Positions 1 to 7,793 of a stretch of DNA of 8,466 nt are shown here, piece by piece (position 1 is the first letter of the stretch; each line of letters opens with the position of its first letter). The position numbers and the translations under genes were made by a program. Origin of the DNA: an uncultured Chloroflexota bacterium. Its GTDB lineage: Bacteria; Chloroflexota; Limnocylindria; Limnocylindrales; Limnocylindraceae. The stretch spans positions 1 through 8,466 of the forward strand of contig CAIZYO010000172.1 in the NCBI GenBank assembly GCA_903937225.1, read 5' to 3'. The notes under the pieces are model-generated. The model was given only the letters and a program-made list of their open reading frames with translations. It did not search any database and was not told the origin of the DNA.

Positions 1-435
1 GTGGAGATGGTCAGCTTTGAGCGACCAGAGGATTCGCGCGCTGCACTTGAGTGGCTCACCGAGCGCGCCGAGATTCTGCTGCAGCGACTTGAACTTCCGT
101 ACCGAGTGTTGCTGATGGCGACAGGCGACATGGGCTTCGTCCAGATGCGCAAGTACGACCTTGAGGTCTGGGCGGCGGGATCGAAGCGTTGGCTTGAGGT
201 CTCGTCCTGCTCCAACTTTGGCGACTATCAGGCGCGCCGTATGGCAATTCGTCATCGCAGCGAGCCGGGCGCCAAGCCCGAGCTCGTCCATACGCTGAAC
301 GGTTCTGGCCTCGCCATCCCGCGCGTCCTCGCGGCGCTGCTGGAGAACGGGGCGCAGCCAGACGGGAGCGTCAAGCTCCCCGCCGTGCTGCATCCGTATC
401 TCGGCGGCCGCACGCACCTTCTCCCGCCGGCCTGA
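1..435 (+). CDS. serS: Seryl-tRNA synthetase, C-terminal part (5' end outside window)
   Basis: This is the C-terminal 144 codons of a class II seryl-tRNA synthetase, the cytoplasmic enzyme that charges tRNA-Ser (and tRNA-Sec where present) with serine. The first codon in the window, GTG, is an internal valine: the reading frame is open at the edge and family members have several hundred residues before this point. Visible hallmarks are [12 protein letters not shown] just after motif 2, [15 protein letters not shown], the YDLEVWAAG block, [13 protein letters not shown] (serine/ATP pocket), and motif 3 as [18 protein letters not shown] with its conserved Arg. The end [10 protein letters not shown] is the usual SerRS C-terminus, so the 3' end is intact. 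A tRNA-Ser gene follows 32 bases downstream on the same strand, so enzyme and substrate may share a transcript. Confidence 0.97.
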   Translation: MEMVSFERPEDSRAALEWLTERAEILLQRLELPYRVLLMATGDMGFVQMRKYDLEVWAAGSKRWLEVSSCSNFGDYQARRMAIRHRSEPGAKPELVHTLNGSGLAIPRVLAALLENGAQPDGSVKLPAVLHPYLGGRTHLLPPA

Positions 436-467
436 TCTCACCCGCCGCATCCGATAGACTGCGCAGC

Positions 468-559
468 GGAGGGGTGCCGGAGTGGTTGAACGGAGCTGTC
501 TTGAAAACAGCCCAGGCTGGTAACGGTCTGCGGGGGTTCGAATCCCTCCCCCTCCGCCA
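468..559 (+). tRNA. tRNA-Ser (anticodon UGA)
   Basis: A complete class II tRNA folds from the sequence. The acceptor stem is GGAGGGG (468-474) with CCCCTCC (549-555), followed by discriminator G556 and an encoded CCA at 557-559. The anticodon arm is GCTGT / loop CTTGAAA / ACAGC, with anticodon TGA at 502-504, which reads UCN serine codons. A long variable arm follows at about 512-530, as expected for tRNA-Ser. The T arm is GGGGG-TTCGAAT-CCCTC with one G-U pair. Discriminator G and the long arm are the known SerRS identity elements. The gene lies 32 bases after serS. A weak -10-like TAGACT at 455-460 would place a start near base 468, but cotranscription with serS is equally possible. No T-rich terminator follows. 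Confidence 0.97.
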
Positions 560-565
560 CACCGC

Positions 566-787
566 ATGAAGCGGCTCGGTCTCTGTGCCGGCTGCGCGGA
601 GGCGCGCGAGATCACCAGTGGACGAGGTTCTGACTTCTTGCGCTGCGGTCTCTCTGATCGCGACTCGCGCTATGCGCGATATCCGCGCCTCCCAGTGATG
701 CGATGTGCCGGCTTTACTCCTGCGACTCCGCTCGACGTGTCGCCGCCATCAGCAGCTCCCAAAGCGCCCGAAGATCCTCAGGATTGA
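566..787 (+). CDS. Small Cys-rich protein, possible metal-binding (hypothetical)
   Basis: This 73-codon ORF starts ATG six bases after the CCA of tRNA-Ser. The product has four cysteines in two pairs: C7-x2-C10 near the start, C27 in FLRC, and C47 in RCAGF, joined by a DxRYxRYPRLPV segment. From memory this CxxC...F.xC...D.R...YPxLPV..C.G layout matches a widespread family of short uncharacterised bacterial proteins. A zinc or other metal site is a reasonable guess but no function is assigned. Residues from about 53 on are Pro/Ala-rich, look poorly conserved, and are encoded antisense to the 3' end of the chorismate mutase gene (74-base overlap). No Shine-Dalgarno is present. If real, translation would start near a 5' end made by tRNA 3' processing. 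It could alternatively be a chance ORF. Confidence 0.62.
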   Translation: MKRLGLCAGCAEAREITSGRGSDFLRCGLSDRDSRYARYPRLPVMRCAGFTPATPLDVSPPSAAPKAPEDPQD

Positions 788-992
788 GCGCGCCAGCACC
801 ACGTGCGCCGATGCGCGCCAGAAGTTGCGCCTCTCGCTCTGGATCGTGCACTGGGCGACCGAGCGCCGCCTTAGCGGCACCCGCCTCCAGCGCAAAGTTC
901 GTGCGCTCCTCCAAGAGTTTCAGCAGTTCGCTATCAATGCGATCAATCTCGCCGCGAATCTCGGCAAGTCGTGCGGCGGGATCGCCGCTCAC
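714..992 (-). CDS. Chorismate mutase, AroQ class, monofunctional
   Basis: This 92-residue protein converts chorismate to prephenate, the branch step to Phe and Tyr. It is an all-helical AroQ-fold mutase. Compared with the E. coli P-protein mutase domain, the active-site residues fall at a constant offset of two: Arg13, Arg30, Lys41, Asp50 and Glu54 correspond to Arg11, Arg28, Lys39, Asp48 and Glu52. The C-terminal helix has Thr85 and Glu89 where E. coli has Ser84 and Gln88; a Glu at the latter position is known in yeast mutase. No dehydratase or dehydrogenase domain follows, so it is free-standing. The start is GTG, overlapping the aroQ stop as GTGA, with GGAGGTGA four bases upstream. It is the last gene of the operon; no intrinsic terminator is visible after it. 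Prephenate-using enzymes must be encoded elsewhere. Confidence 0.95.
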   Translation of the reverse strand: MSGDPAARLAEIRGEIDRIDSELLKLLEERTNFALEAGAAKAALGRPVHDPEREAQLLARIGARGAGALNPEDLRALWELLMAATRRAESQE

Positions 993-1498
993 GTGGTCAC
1001 CTCCGCGCGCAGCTCGGCGATCAGCGCAACGGCGCGTTCGTAGCCTGCGGCGAGCATGCCGCGCACTGCAACGGCAGCAACATCCTCAAGGAGGCTGATG
1101 TGGCGGAATGCTTCGCGCTCTTCAGGGTTGGAGAGGTGCACTTCGGCGAACGGACGCTCGACGGCCAAGAGTGCATCGCGGAGGCTGACGCTGGTGTGCG
1201 TGAGTCCACCAGGATTGATGATCACCCACGAGTAGTCGCGCACGTGGAGCCGGTCGATCAGATCTCCTTCATGGTTTGATTGAAAGGAATCAACGAGCGT
1301 CATCCCTGCAGCCTCTGCGGCGGTGGCAACACGCGTCTCAATCTCATCAAGGGTGGTTGTTCCGTATCGCTCTGGCTCACGCTCGCCGAGCAGGTTGAGG
1401 CTAGGGCCGTTGAGCAGCAGGATCTCGTCGCCAGCGGCATGTGCGCGCGTGCGCGGTGAGAGTTCTCCGGCGCGGATGCGTGTTGCTCGCTCGGTCAC
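989..1498 (-). CDS. aroQ: 3-dehydroquinate dehydratase, type II
   Basis: The product removes water from 3-dehydroquinate to give 3-dehydroshikimate, the third shikimate-pathway step. It is a type II (dodecameric, flavodoxin-like) enzyme: LLLNGPSLNLLGERE, the catalytic-loop Tyr45 in ERYGTTT, SNHEGDLIDRLH, IINPGGLTHTSVSLRDAL with Asn95 and His101, and EVHLSN with His121, then FRH with Arg132. The usual NPGAYTH is NPGGLTH here, a tolerated variation. At 169 residues it is about 20 longer than most relatives; the extra part is an N-terminal, Arg-rich leader of about 24 residues. The GTG start is still preferred because it overlaps the aroKB stop as GTGA and has GGAGGG six bases upstream. A downstream start trimming the leader cannot be excluded. 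Confidence 0.97.
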   Translation of the reverse strand: MTERATRIRAGELSPRTRAHAAGDEILLLNGPSLNLLGEREPERYGTTTLDEIETRVATAAEAAGMTLVDSFQSNHEGDLIDRLHVRDYSWVIINPGGLTHTSVSLRDALLAVERPFAEVHLSNPEEREAFRHISLLEDVAAVAVRGMLAAGYERAVALIAELRAEVTT

Positions 1499-3177
1499 CG
1501 TTTCCCTCCACTCCCCGCCAGCATCTGCGTGGCGGCACGTAGGACGAGGCTAGCAGGGACATCGTCGCGGATCTCAAACGCGCGCTCCGTGGCGAGGACC
1601 CAGCGAATCTTCCCGCCCGCAACCTTCTTGTCGCGCGTCGTGGCCTCAACCAGCGCGGCGGGGGACTCGCGGCGAGGAGCGACGCCAAGGCCGAGCGCGT
1701 CCAGCAGAGCGAGTGCACGGGAGGCGCGTGCTGCAGGGGTGACGCCGAGCTCTTGGCCGATGGTGAGCGCTGCGCGAAGGCCGTAGCCGACCGCCTCGCC
1801 ATGCAAGATGCCCTTGTAGTTTGCCGCCTGCTCCAGCGCATGCCCGAGCGTGTGCCCGAGGTTCAGGCTCATGCGCAAGCCCGCCTCTCGCTCATCGCCT
1901 GCGACGACGGTGCACTTCCACCACCCGGCGCGCTCCACGATCTCTGCATAGGTGCCGTCTTCATGCAGTGATGCGTCGCCAGCCGCGATGCGCGATGCGC
2001 ACTCTTCAAGGAGGGTGAAGAGGCGATCCTCACCGAGGAGTGCAATCTTCACCGCCTCACCCATTGCTGCAACGATCTCCCGCGTTGGCAGGGAGCGCAG
2101 CGCATCCAGATCGGCGATCACGGCGATCGGCTGATGGAAAGCGCCGACAAGGTTCTTCCCCTCTGGGAGGTCAACGCCCGTCTTCCCTCCCAGTGATGCA
2201 TCAAGTTGCGCGGCGAGTGTGGTTGGGACGGCAACCCAATCAATGCCGCGCAGATAGAGGGCGGCGAGGAGTCCCGCCGTGTCTGTCAGCGCGCCACCAC
2301 CAACGGCAACGATCAGGTCGCCTCGCTCAATGCCAGCGGCGGCGAGTGTGCGCGCGGCGTCGTCAATCACGGTTAACTGCTTTGCCGACTCCCCAGACTT
2401 CAGCGTGAGCGGCGTCACGCTGATCTTTGCGCGCTTGAGCGCCGCAGCGATCGTTGCTCCGATCGCGCGCTCCGCATTCGGTTCGCTCACCAAGACCACA
2501 CGACCTGCGTTCCGTGTCCTCAAGACGCGGAGCAGCGACTCCGTTGCGATGCCGACGCCAAGATCCCACTGCCCTGATGGGAGCGCCGCCGAGAGGAGGT
2601 GGCGTCCGCCACCGCGTGGCGAGTTTTGGAGGAGCTCAATGGCGGGCGCTGCGAGCGTTCCTGGACTCTTCTTACTCTCCAGGCGTGCCCCGATCGCGTA
2701 GAAGCGCGATCGCTCTGCTCGGAGGGTGCGTAGTGTCTCCTCTGGGTTCCCTCGCTTCATCAGGGGGCGCACCACGCGAGCGGTTCGGAGCCTTCCAGCG
2801 ATCACCGCATCTGGAGCGTCAAGCCAGAGGATGCGGGCGCACTGGCTGATCACCCAACGGTTGCGCGGATCAACGAGCGTCCCGCCACCAAGTGCAACGA
2901 TTCGACCAATGCCGAGTGCGGCAGCGGCGCCCCCAGCTGGCGGTGTGACCTCATCAAGCGCGGCAACGGCAGAGCGCTCGCGGATGCGGAATCCCGCTTC
3001 ACCTTCGCGCGCGAAGATCCCCTCCACGCTGTCTTTTGCAACACCCGTGCTTGCGATGATGCTGCGATCGAGGTCGAGCAGCGGAACGTTCAGCTGCGTT
3101 GCGAGCCTGCGTCCAAGGGAACTCTTCCCCACGCCGGGGAGGCCGACGAGCGCAAGGTTGCTTCGTCGCGTCCTCAT
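1495..3177 (-). CDS. aroKB: Bifunctional shikimate kinase / 3-dehydroquinate synthase
   Basis: A 560-residue fusion carries out two non-consecutive pathway steps. Residues 1-170 are shikimate kinase: P-loop GLPGVGKSS (12-20), shikimate-contacting LDLD (34-37) and FRIRE (63-67), ALGGG (95-99), and a lid with RVVRP (134-138). A linker of roughly 25 residues leads to 3-dehydroquinate synthase from about 200: AVGGGALTDTAG (NAD site), VPTTLAAQLDASLGGKTGVD, KNLVGAFHQP, and GEAVK with zinc-ligand Glu374. NLGHTLGHALE has His442 (zinc) and His446 (active site), and LHGEAVGYG has His459 (zinc). Both active sites look intact. The ATG lies 6 bases after the aroC stop and lacks a good Shine-Dalgarno, so coupling to aroC is likely. 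The same fusion type is known from Thermotoga maritima (AroKB). Domain boundaries are approximate. Confidence 0.97.
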   Translation of the reverse strand: MRTRRSNLALVGLPGVGKSSLGRRLATQLNVPLLDLDRSIIASTGVAKDSVEGIFAREGEAGFRIRERSAVAALDEVTPPAGGAAAALGIGRIVALGGGTLVDPRNRWVISQCARILWLDAPDAVIAGRLRTARVVRPLMKRGNPEETLRTLRAERSRFYAIGARLESKKSPGTLAAPAIELLQNSPRGGGRHLLSAALPSGQWDLGVGIATESLLRVLRTRNAGRVVLVSEPNAERAIGATIAAALKRAKISVTPLTLKSGESAKQLTVIDDAARTLAAAGIERGDLIVAVGGGALTDTAGLLAALYLRGIDWVAVPTTLAAQLDASLGGKTGVDLPEGKNLVGAFHQPIAVIADLDALRSLPTREIVAAMGEAVKIALLGEDRLFTLLEECASRIAAGDASLHEDGTYAEIVERAGWWKCTVVAGDEREAGLRMSLNLGHTLGHALEQAANYKGILHGEAVGYGLRAALTIGQELGVTPAARASRALALLDALGLGVAPRRESPAALVEATTRDKKVAGGKIRWVLATERAFEIRDDVPASLVLRAATQMLAGSGGKR

Positions 3178-3183
3178 CGGGAT

Positions 3184-4473
3184 TTAGTCGTCGCCGCCGG
3201 AGCCTGCGGCGCTTGTCCCGCTCGCATCTGTCTCTGGATCGTGAGCGCCGCCAGCGACCGGTGCGCTGCGCGGTGTTGCGGCTCGCGCGCGAAGTGCGTC
3301 AAGGCTCGCCCTGATCTCTTCGAGTGAGTCGCCACCAAGCTTCTCCAGCAGGAAGGGGATGAGTGCGAGGGCGACCATCGCTTCGCCAATCACGCCCGCC
3401 GCTGGGACCACGCTGATATCCGAACGTTCGTAGTGCGCCTTCTCCACCTTCTCACCGCTGATCAGATCTGCGGAAGGGAGCGGTCGGGCCAGGGTGCTGA
3501 TTGGCTTCACCGCCGCGCGGATCACCAGTGGCTCGCCGTTGCTCACGCCGCCCGTCAGTCCACCGGCACGATTCGTGCGGTGCACCCACGCGCCGGCCGC
3601 AGTGCGCCGTTCGATCACGTCATGAACCTCTGATCCAAAGATGCGGGTCTGCTCAAAGCCGAGACCAAACTCCACCCCCTTGACGCTCTGGATGCTCATC
3701 ACTGCTTGCGCGAGTGCCGCATCAAGTCGACGATCCCAGTGCACATAGGAGCCGAGTCCGATTGGCAGACCCTTCACCACCACTTCAAAGATTCCGCCAA
3801 CGGTGTTCCCCGCCTCACGCGCCTCATCAATGCGAGCGACCATGCGCGCCTCCGCGGCCGGATCAGGGCAGCGCAGCGGGCTCTCTTCAGACTCCTCGCG
3901 CGTCCGCGTGCATGCCTGTGGGTCCACGGCCACACCGCCGACCTCCGCAGTGAACGACCAGATCTCCACGCCGAGCGCGCTGAGCAGCGACTTCGCCACA
4001 CCCCCCGCGGCAACACGCGCCGTGGTCTCGCGCGCTGATGCGCGCTCAAGCACATTGCGAACATCATCAAAGCCGTACTTGAGTGCGCCGGCGAGATCCG
4101 CGTGTCCTGGGCGGACGCGGGTGACGGGGATTGCGCGCTTCGTCCCTTCTGCAGCACTTGCGGCAAGCTCGGTCGCCTCTTCGGCGCTCAGTGGCTCCAC
4201 CTGCATCACGCGCGTCCAGTTCTCCCAGTCGCGATTCTCAATCAGCAGCAGGATGGGGGAGCCGAGCGTGAGGCCGTGTCGGACGCCGCTGCGAATGCGC
4301 GCGTGGTCCTGTTCAATCTTCTGGCGCGCCCCGCGACCGTAGCCGCCCTGTCGGCGCTTCAGGTCAACGGCGATCGCCACTTCGGTGAGCGGAACTCCAG
4401 CGGGCATCCCCTCGACGATGACGCCGAGTTCTGGCCCGTGTGACTCACCAGCGGTCAAGAATCGAAAACTCAC
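3184..4473 (-). CDS. aroC: Chorismate synthase
   Basis: This enzyme makes chorismate from EPSP by 1,4-anti-elimination, using reduced FMN that is not consumed overall. Signature blocks are [18 protein letters not shown] at the start with conserved His12, RRQGGYGRG (40-48), [15 protein letters not shown], and [17 protein letters not shown] followed by [31 protein letters not shown] and [11 protein letters not shown] come further on, and [12 protein letters not shown] lies near the end. The product is 429 residues, longer than the usual 350-400. The surplus is a low-complexity tail after about residue 400, rich in Ala, Gly, Ser and Asp and ending GGDD, probably disordered. The GTG start overlaps the aroE stop as GTGA and has AGGAGGGG a few bases upstream, one of the best ribosome-binding sites in the operon. 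Confidence 0.98.
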   Translation of the reverse strand: MSFRFLTAGESHGPELGVIVEGMPAGVPLTEVAIAVDLKRRQGGYGRGARQKIEQDHARIRSGVRHGLTLGSPILLLIENRDWENWTRVMQVEPLSAEEATELAASAAEGTKRAIPVTRVRPGHADLAGALKYGFDDVRNVLERASARETTARVAAGGVAKSLLSALGVEIWSFTAEVGGVAVDPQACTRTREESEESPLRCPDPAAEARMVARIDEAREAGNTVGGIFEVVVKGLPIGLGSYVHWDRRLDAALAQAVMSIQSVKGVEFGLGFEQTRIFGSEVHDVIERRTAAGAWVHRTNRAGGLTGGVSNGEPLVIRAAVKPISTLARPLPSADLISGEKVEKAHYERSDISVVPAAGVIGEAMVALALIPFLLEKLGGDSLEEIRASLDALRARAATPRSAPVAGGAHDPETDASGTSAAGSGGDD

Positions 4474-5363
4474 TTCACCCCTCCTAGTCCTTCGGACGAC
4501 CCTTTTCTCTCCTTAGATGATGCCGCCGCGGCGGCGAGTGCGTCACGCATGATGCTGATTGGTGCGGGCCGCCCCGTCCAGAGCTCAAACGATGCGGCTC
4601 CCTGCAGAAGGAGCATCTCAAGTCCGTCGGTCGCCTCAGCGCCAGCGGCGCGTGCACTCCGTACCAGCGCGGTCCCGCCCGGGGCGTAGACGACGTCAAT
4701 GACGTACTGGCCTTCGCGGAATGCGGCGGCGGGGAGTGCAGGGGCGTCGTTCGGATCGAGTCCAACGCTCGTGGCCTGGATGACGATCCCCACGCGCGCC
4801 GCCTCCTCTACAAGGATCGATTCGTGCCACGGAACGGCTCGGATGGCGAGGTGCGGCCACGACTTCTGGGCCGCAGCAACCACCTGCTCGGCGCGACGTA
4901 GGTGACGATTCGTGATGCTGATCTGGCCAACCGCCGCACCAACGAGCGCGGCAACTGCGGCGCGCGCCGCTCCACCCGCGCCAAGGATCAGTGCCGCCCG
5001 CGGCATGCGGCGACCATCAAGCAGCGCATCGAGTGAGCCGCGAAGTCCTGCAACATCCGTGTTGCGCCCCACGAGGCGACTCCCTGCGCGCGTAATCGTA
5101 TTGACCGCTCCGATGGTTGCGCACTCCTCTGTCACCGAATCAAGGAGTGCACCGATCGTCTCCTTGTGCGGGATCGTGACGTTGGCACCGATCACGTCCG
5201 CATCTGCACGCAGTGCGGCGACGGCGGCGGCAAGTTCCTTCGGCGGGACATCCATCACCTCATAGCGAACGGGGAGCCCCACATGGTCGAAGGCGGCCTG
5301 CTGAAAGGCGGGTGAGAGGCTCTGCTTCACCGGGTGCCCCAAGAGCACGATGCGCTTACTCAT
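4470..5363 (-). CDS. aroE: Shikimate dehydrogenase (NADP+)
   Basis: The product reduces 3-dehydroshikimate to shikimate with NADPH. Of its 297 residues, the N-terminal half holds the substrate site: [10 protein letters not shown] (9-18), NVTIPHKE with catalytic Lys67, GAVNT (85-89) and GRNTD with Asp103. The Rossmann half has GAGGAARA (128-135), and NRHLRRA (152-158), whose arginines are typical of NADP specificity. Further on are [16 protein letters not shown] and [19 protein letters not shown], the last being the standard C-terminal substrate-contact helix. The final 15 or so residues are polar and extend past the fold. The ATG overlaps the aroA stop as ATGA, and the stop overlaps the aroC GTG, so the gene is coupled on both sides. 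It is the only shikimate dehydrogenase homologue seen here, with no sign of damage. Confidence 0.97.
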   Translation of the reverse strand: MSKRIVLLGHPVKQSLSPAFQQAAFDHVGLPVRYEVMDVPPKELAAAVAALRADADVIGANVTIPHKETIGALLDSVTEECATIGAVNTITRAGSRLVGRNTDVAGLRGSLDALLDGRRMPRAALILGAGGAARAAVAALVGAAVGQISITNRHLRRAEQVVAAAQKSWPHLAIRAVPWHESILVEEAARVGIVIQATSVGLDPNDAPALPAAAFREGQYVIDVVYAPGGTALVRSARAAGAEATDGLEMLLLQGAASFELWTGRPAPISIMRDALAAAAASSKERKGSSEGLGGVK

Positions 5364-6724
5364 GCTGGTGTGCCGTGCGTCGCGCCGCCTGCAACTCGGG
5401 CAGCGTCGTCAAAGAAGGTTGGGTAGCTCACCGCGGCCGCCTCTGGTTCATCGATCTCGACCGCCGCTCCGCCAACAAGGGCCGCCACCGCAAAGGTCAT
5501 CGCCAGGCGGTGGTCCCCGCGGACGGCGGGAGCTCCACCCTTCGGTCGCTCGCCGCCGACAAAGTGCAGGTCGTCACCCTCAACACGGACGTGGAGCCCC
5601 AGCTGCGTCAGCCCATCCGCAACCCCTGCAATGCGGTCGCTCTCCTTCGCTCGGAGCTCTCCAGCGCCGCGGATGCTGGTTGCACCGCGCGCCATCGTTG
5701 CCGCGAGCGAGAGGATCGGCATCTCATCAATGGCGAGCGCCACATCCTGCGGGGTGATCTCCACGCCTTGGAGGTCGGCACTGCGAACGCGAAGGTCGCC
5801 GACCGGCTCACCAGAACCGTCATCTGGGCCTGGCGTCTCTTCAATGGATGCGCCCATGCGGCGCAGGATCTCAATGACATGGCGGCGGGTGGGGTTCAGC
5901 GAGACGCCACGGATGGTCAGGTCGGCATCTGGGTGCAGGCTTGCGGCAACGAGCCAGAAGGCGGCGGAGGAGGGGTCGCCCGGAACGTTCACCTGCGGGA
6001 TCGCTCGCAGCTCCGCCTCACCCTGCACGCGGATGGACCAGCTGCCGTCTTCCCCCTGCGTGCGGTTGATGGTGGCGCCGCGCGCCGCAAGCATGCGCTC
6101 GCTGTGGTCGCGCGTTGCGACACTCTCTATATAGGTGGTGCTGCCGCTTGCGGCGAGGCCGGCAATCAAGACGCAGCTCTTCACCTGCGCGCTCGGCGTC
6201 TTTGAGCGCCACTCGCCCCCCTTAAGCGTTCCGCCGACGATCCGTAGCGGCGCAGTCTCGCCTCGTTCGCCTGGCGCTCCTGTGGCCTCAACACCCATCG
6301 CGCGGAGCGGCTCAAGCACGCGCGCCATCGGGCGTCGGCGGAGCGATGCATCTCCGTCCAGCGTGTGCACTCCGTTAACTCCAGCCACAAGGCCCGCGCC
6401 GAGTCGTGCGCTCGTTCCTGAGTTGCCGCAATCAAGGCGGCCATCACCGTGAGCTGCAAGCGCGCGACGCCCAGGGGATCGCACGTGCCAGCGAGCCGTG
6501 CCGGGTGCATCATCAGGCGCGGCAGGGAGCCGCTCACACGAAGCGCCGAGCGCCGCCATCATCCCCGCAGTCGATCGCACGTCGTGTCCGTCGCCCGCCC
6601 CGCTGATCAGCGTCTCGCCGTTGGCGATCGCCGCAAAGATGAGCGCGCGGTGGCTGATGGACTTATCGCCAGGGAGTCGCAGTTCGCCGCGCAGGTGCGC
6701 TGCGGGGGTGACGCGGTGTGCCAC
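5360..6724 (-). CDS. aroA: EPSP synthase (3-phosphoshikimate 1-carboxyvinyltransferase), class II-like
   Basis: The enzyme transfers the enolpyruvyl group of PEP to shikimate-3-phosphate. With the start chosen here it has 454 residues, normal for the family. Motifs: LPGDKSISHRA (17-27), GNSGTSARL (100-108), SAQVK (178-182), RDHSE (205-209), NPTR (277-280), DEMP with catalytic Asp333, KESDR (360-364) and GDHRLAM (403-409). GDK, SAQxK, RxHxE and NxTR together are the set used to define class II EPSP synthases. The same frame is open upstream to 6943, but that part overlaps aroF and has shadow-like, Arg-rich composition. The GTG at 6724, four bases after the aroF stop, is the only sensible start right before the conserved N-terminus. 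Its ribosome-binding site is weak (AAGAG, or AGGGA too close), so coupling to aroF is inferred. Confidence 0.96.
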   Translation of the reverse strand: MAHRVTPAAHLRGELRLPGDKSISHRALIFAAIANGETLISGAGDGHDVRSTAGMMAALGASCERLPAAPDDAPGTARWHVRSPGRRALAAHGDGRLDCGNSGTSARLGAGLVAGVNGVHTLDGDASLRRRPMARVLEPLRAMGVEATGAPGERGETAPLRIVGGTLKGGEWRSKTPSAQVKSCVLIAGLAASGSTTYIESVATRDHSERMLAARGATINRTQGEDGSWSIRVQGEAELRAIPQVNVPGDPSSAAFWLVAASLHPDADLTIRGVSLNPTRRHVIEILRRMGASIEETPGPDDGSGEPVGDLRVRSADLQGVEITPQDVALAIDEMPILSLAATMARGATSIRGAGELRAKESDRIAGVADGLTQLGLHVRVEGDDLHFVGGERPKGGAPAVRGDHRLAMTFAVAALVGGAAVEIDEPEAAAVSYPTFFDDAARVAGGATHGTPA

Positions 6725-6728
6725 GTCC

Positions 6729-7787
6729 CTAACTCTTCGTCGGGCTCGCGCCAGCCGCACCCGGATCGTCGTGGAGGGGCGTGACCAGCGTGTGGATGGA
6801 GCGCAGCTCACCCGCGAGTCGCTGGAACATCGGGATCGTGAGCGACTGCTCCCCGTCCGACCAGGCTTCCTCAGGCTTCGGATGCACCTCCACCATGATG
6901 CCGTCGGCTCCAGCCGCAACGCCGGCGTACGACATCGGCGCAACCATCCAACGCTTCCCTGTGGCGTGGCTTGGGTCCACGATGACAGGGAGATGCGTCA
7001 ACCTGCGAAGGATCGGAACGGCATTGAGGTCAAGGGTATTGCGCGCGGCGGTCTCAAAGGTTCGAATGCCGCGCTCGCAGAGAATGAGTTGCGTGTTTCC
7101 CGCCGCCAAGATGTACTCCGCGGCGAGGAGCCACTCCTCAATCGTCCCAGAGAGACCTCGCTTCAACATCACGGGCATGCGCGTTCGCCCGACCGCATTG
7201 AGGAGCGAGAAGTTTTGCATGTTGCGAGTGCCAATCTGAAGCACGTCGGCGAACTCGGCCACCATGTCAACCTGCGCTGGCTCCATCACCTCCGTAATGA
7301 TGGGGAGACCGGTGCGCTCCCGCGCCTCCGCGAGGAGGCGAAGCCCATCAAGGCCGAGCCCCTGGAAGGCGTACGGCGAGGTGCGCGGCTTGAATGCACC
7401 GCCGCGAAGGAGCGTTGCCCCTGCGTCGGCCACACCCTGCGCAACTTCAAAGAGCTGATCACGAGATTCAATCGAGCAGGGACCCGCCATCAGCGTCAGG
7501 GAGCCGCCGCCGATCACCGCATCGCGCACTTTGACAACGGTCGGCGCATCACGGAACTCACGTGACGCGAGGCGATACGGTCGCGTCGCGCGCTTGGCGC
7601 TTGCAACGCCAGGGAGCGCGGCAAACTCTTGCTCCAGCGTGGCGCTCACCCCTGATGGGCCGAGGATTGCAAGGGTGGATCCGGTCGCCCCCTGCTCTTC
7701 ATAGACCGCAAGCCCAGCCGCTACCGCGCGTTCGCGGACGGCACCCAGCTGCTCCGCTGTCGCTGCCTTGATCATTCGGACGAACAT
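6729..7787 (-). CDS. aroF: 3-deoxy-7-phosphoheptulonate (DAHP) synthase, type I-beta, with N-terminal regulatory domain
   Basis: This enzyme condenses PEP and erythrose-4-phosphate, the committed step of the aromatic pathway. Residues 1-70 form a ferredoxin-like (FL) domain as in Thermotoga maritima DAHP synthase, where it binds Tyr/Phe for feedback inhibition. The barrel follows: [10 protein letters not shown] with metal ligand Cys104, [56 protein letters not shown], and VDPSHATGK with His274. Glu300 lies in MVEVHP and Asp311 in WSDGEQ. These metal ligands sit at the Thermotoga positions plus two. A tail of about 18 residues after IHTL is extra. The ATG has AGGAG six bases upstream. It is the first gene of the operon and lies directly behind a leader peptide and terminator, so transcription into it is probably attenuated. 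Confidence 0.98.
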   Translation of the reverse strand: MFVRMIKAATAEQLGAVRERAVAAGLAVYEEQGATGSTLAILGPSGVSATLEQEFAALPGVASAKRATRPYRLASREFRDAPTVVKVRDAVIGGGSLTLMAGPCSIESRDQLFEVAQGVADAGATLLRGGAFKPRTSPYAFQGLGLDGLRLLAEARERTGLPIITEVMEPAQVDMVAEFADVLQIGTRNMQNFSLLNAVGRTRMPVMLKRGLSGTIEEWLLAAEYILAAGNTQLILCERGIRTFETAARNTLDLNAVPILRRLTHLPVIVDPSHATGKRWMVAPMSYAGVAAGADGIMVEVHPKPEEAWSDGEQSLTIPMFQRLAGELRSIHTLVTPLHDDPGAAGASPTKS

Positions 7788-7793
7788 TTCTGG

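Noticed and set aside
584..713. Direct repeat TGTGCCGGCT (584-593 and 704-713)
   Set aside because: Both copies encode Cys-Ala-Gly at the two cysteine motifs of the small ORF. The repeat is short, isolated and explained by coding.
560..713. Intrinsic terminator for the aro operon or the tRNA transcript
   Set aside because: GC-rich imperfect dyads such as TATGCGCGATATCCGCGC occur, but none is followed by a T-run on either strand.
5213..6205. 330-codon plus-strand ORF
   Set aside because: It lies antisense to aroA and the start of aroE. It is Arg/Ala-rich with no recognisable motif, as expected for a shadow frame in GC-rich DNA.
6725..6943. Upstream extension of the aroA frame
   Set aside because: It would overlap aroF by more than 200 bases and adds 73 residues of Arg/Ser-rich shadow sequence before the conserved N-terminus. 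The GTG at 6724 fits family length.
6498..7565. 355-codon plus-strand ORF
   Set aside because: It lies antisense to aroF and the start of aroA, which carry full catalytic motif sets. No family features or ribosome-binding site are seen.
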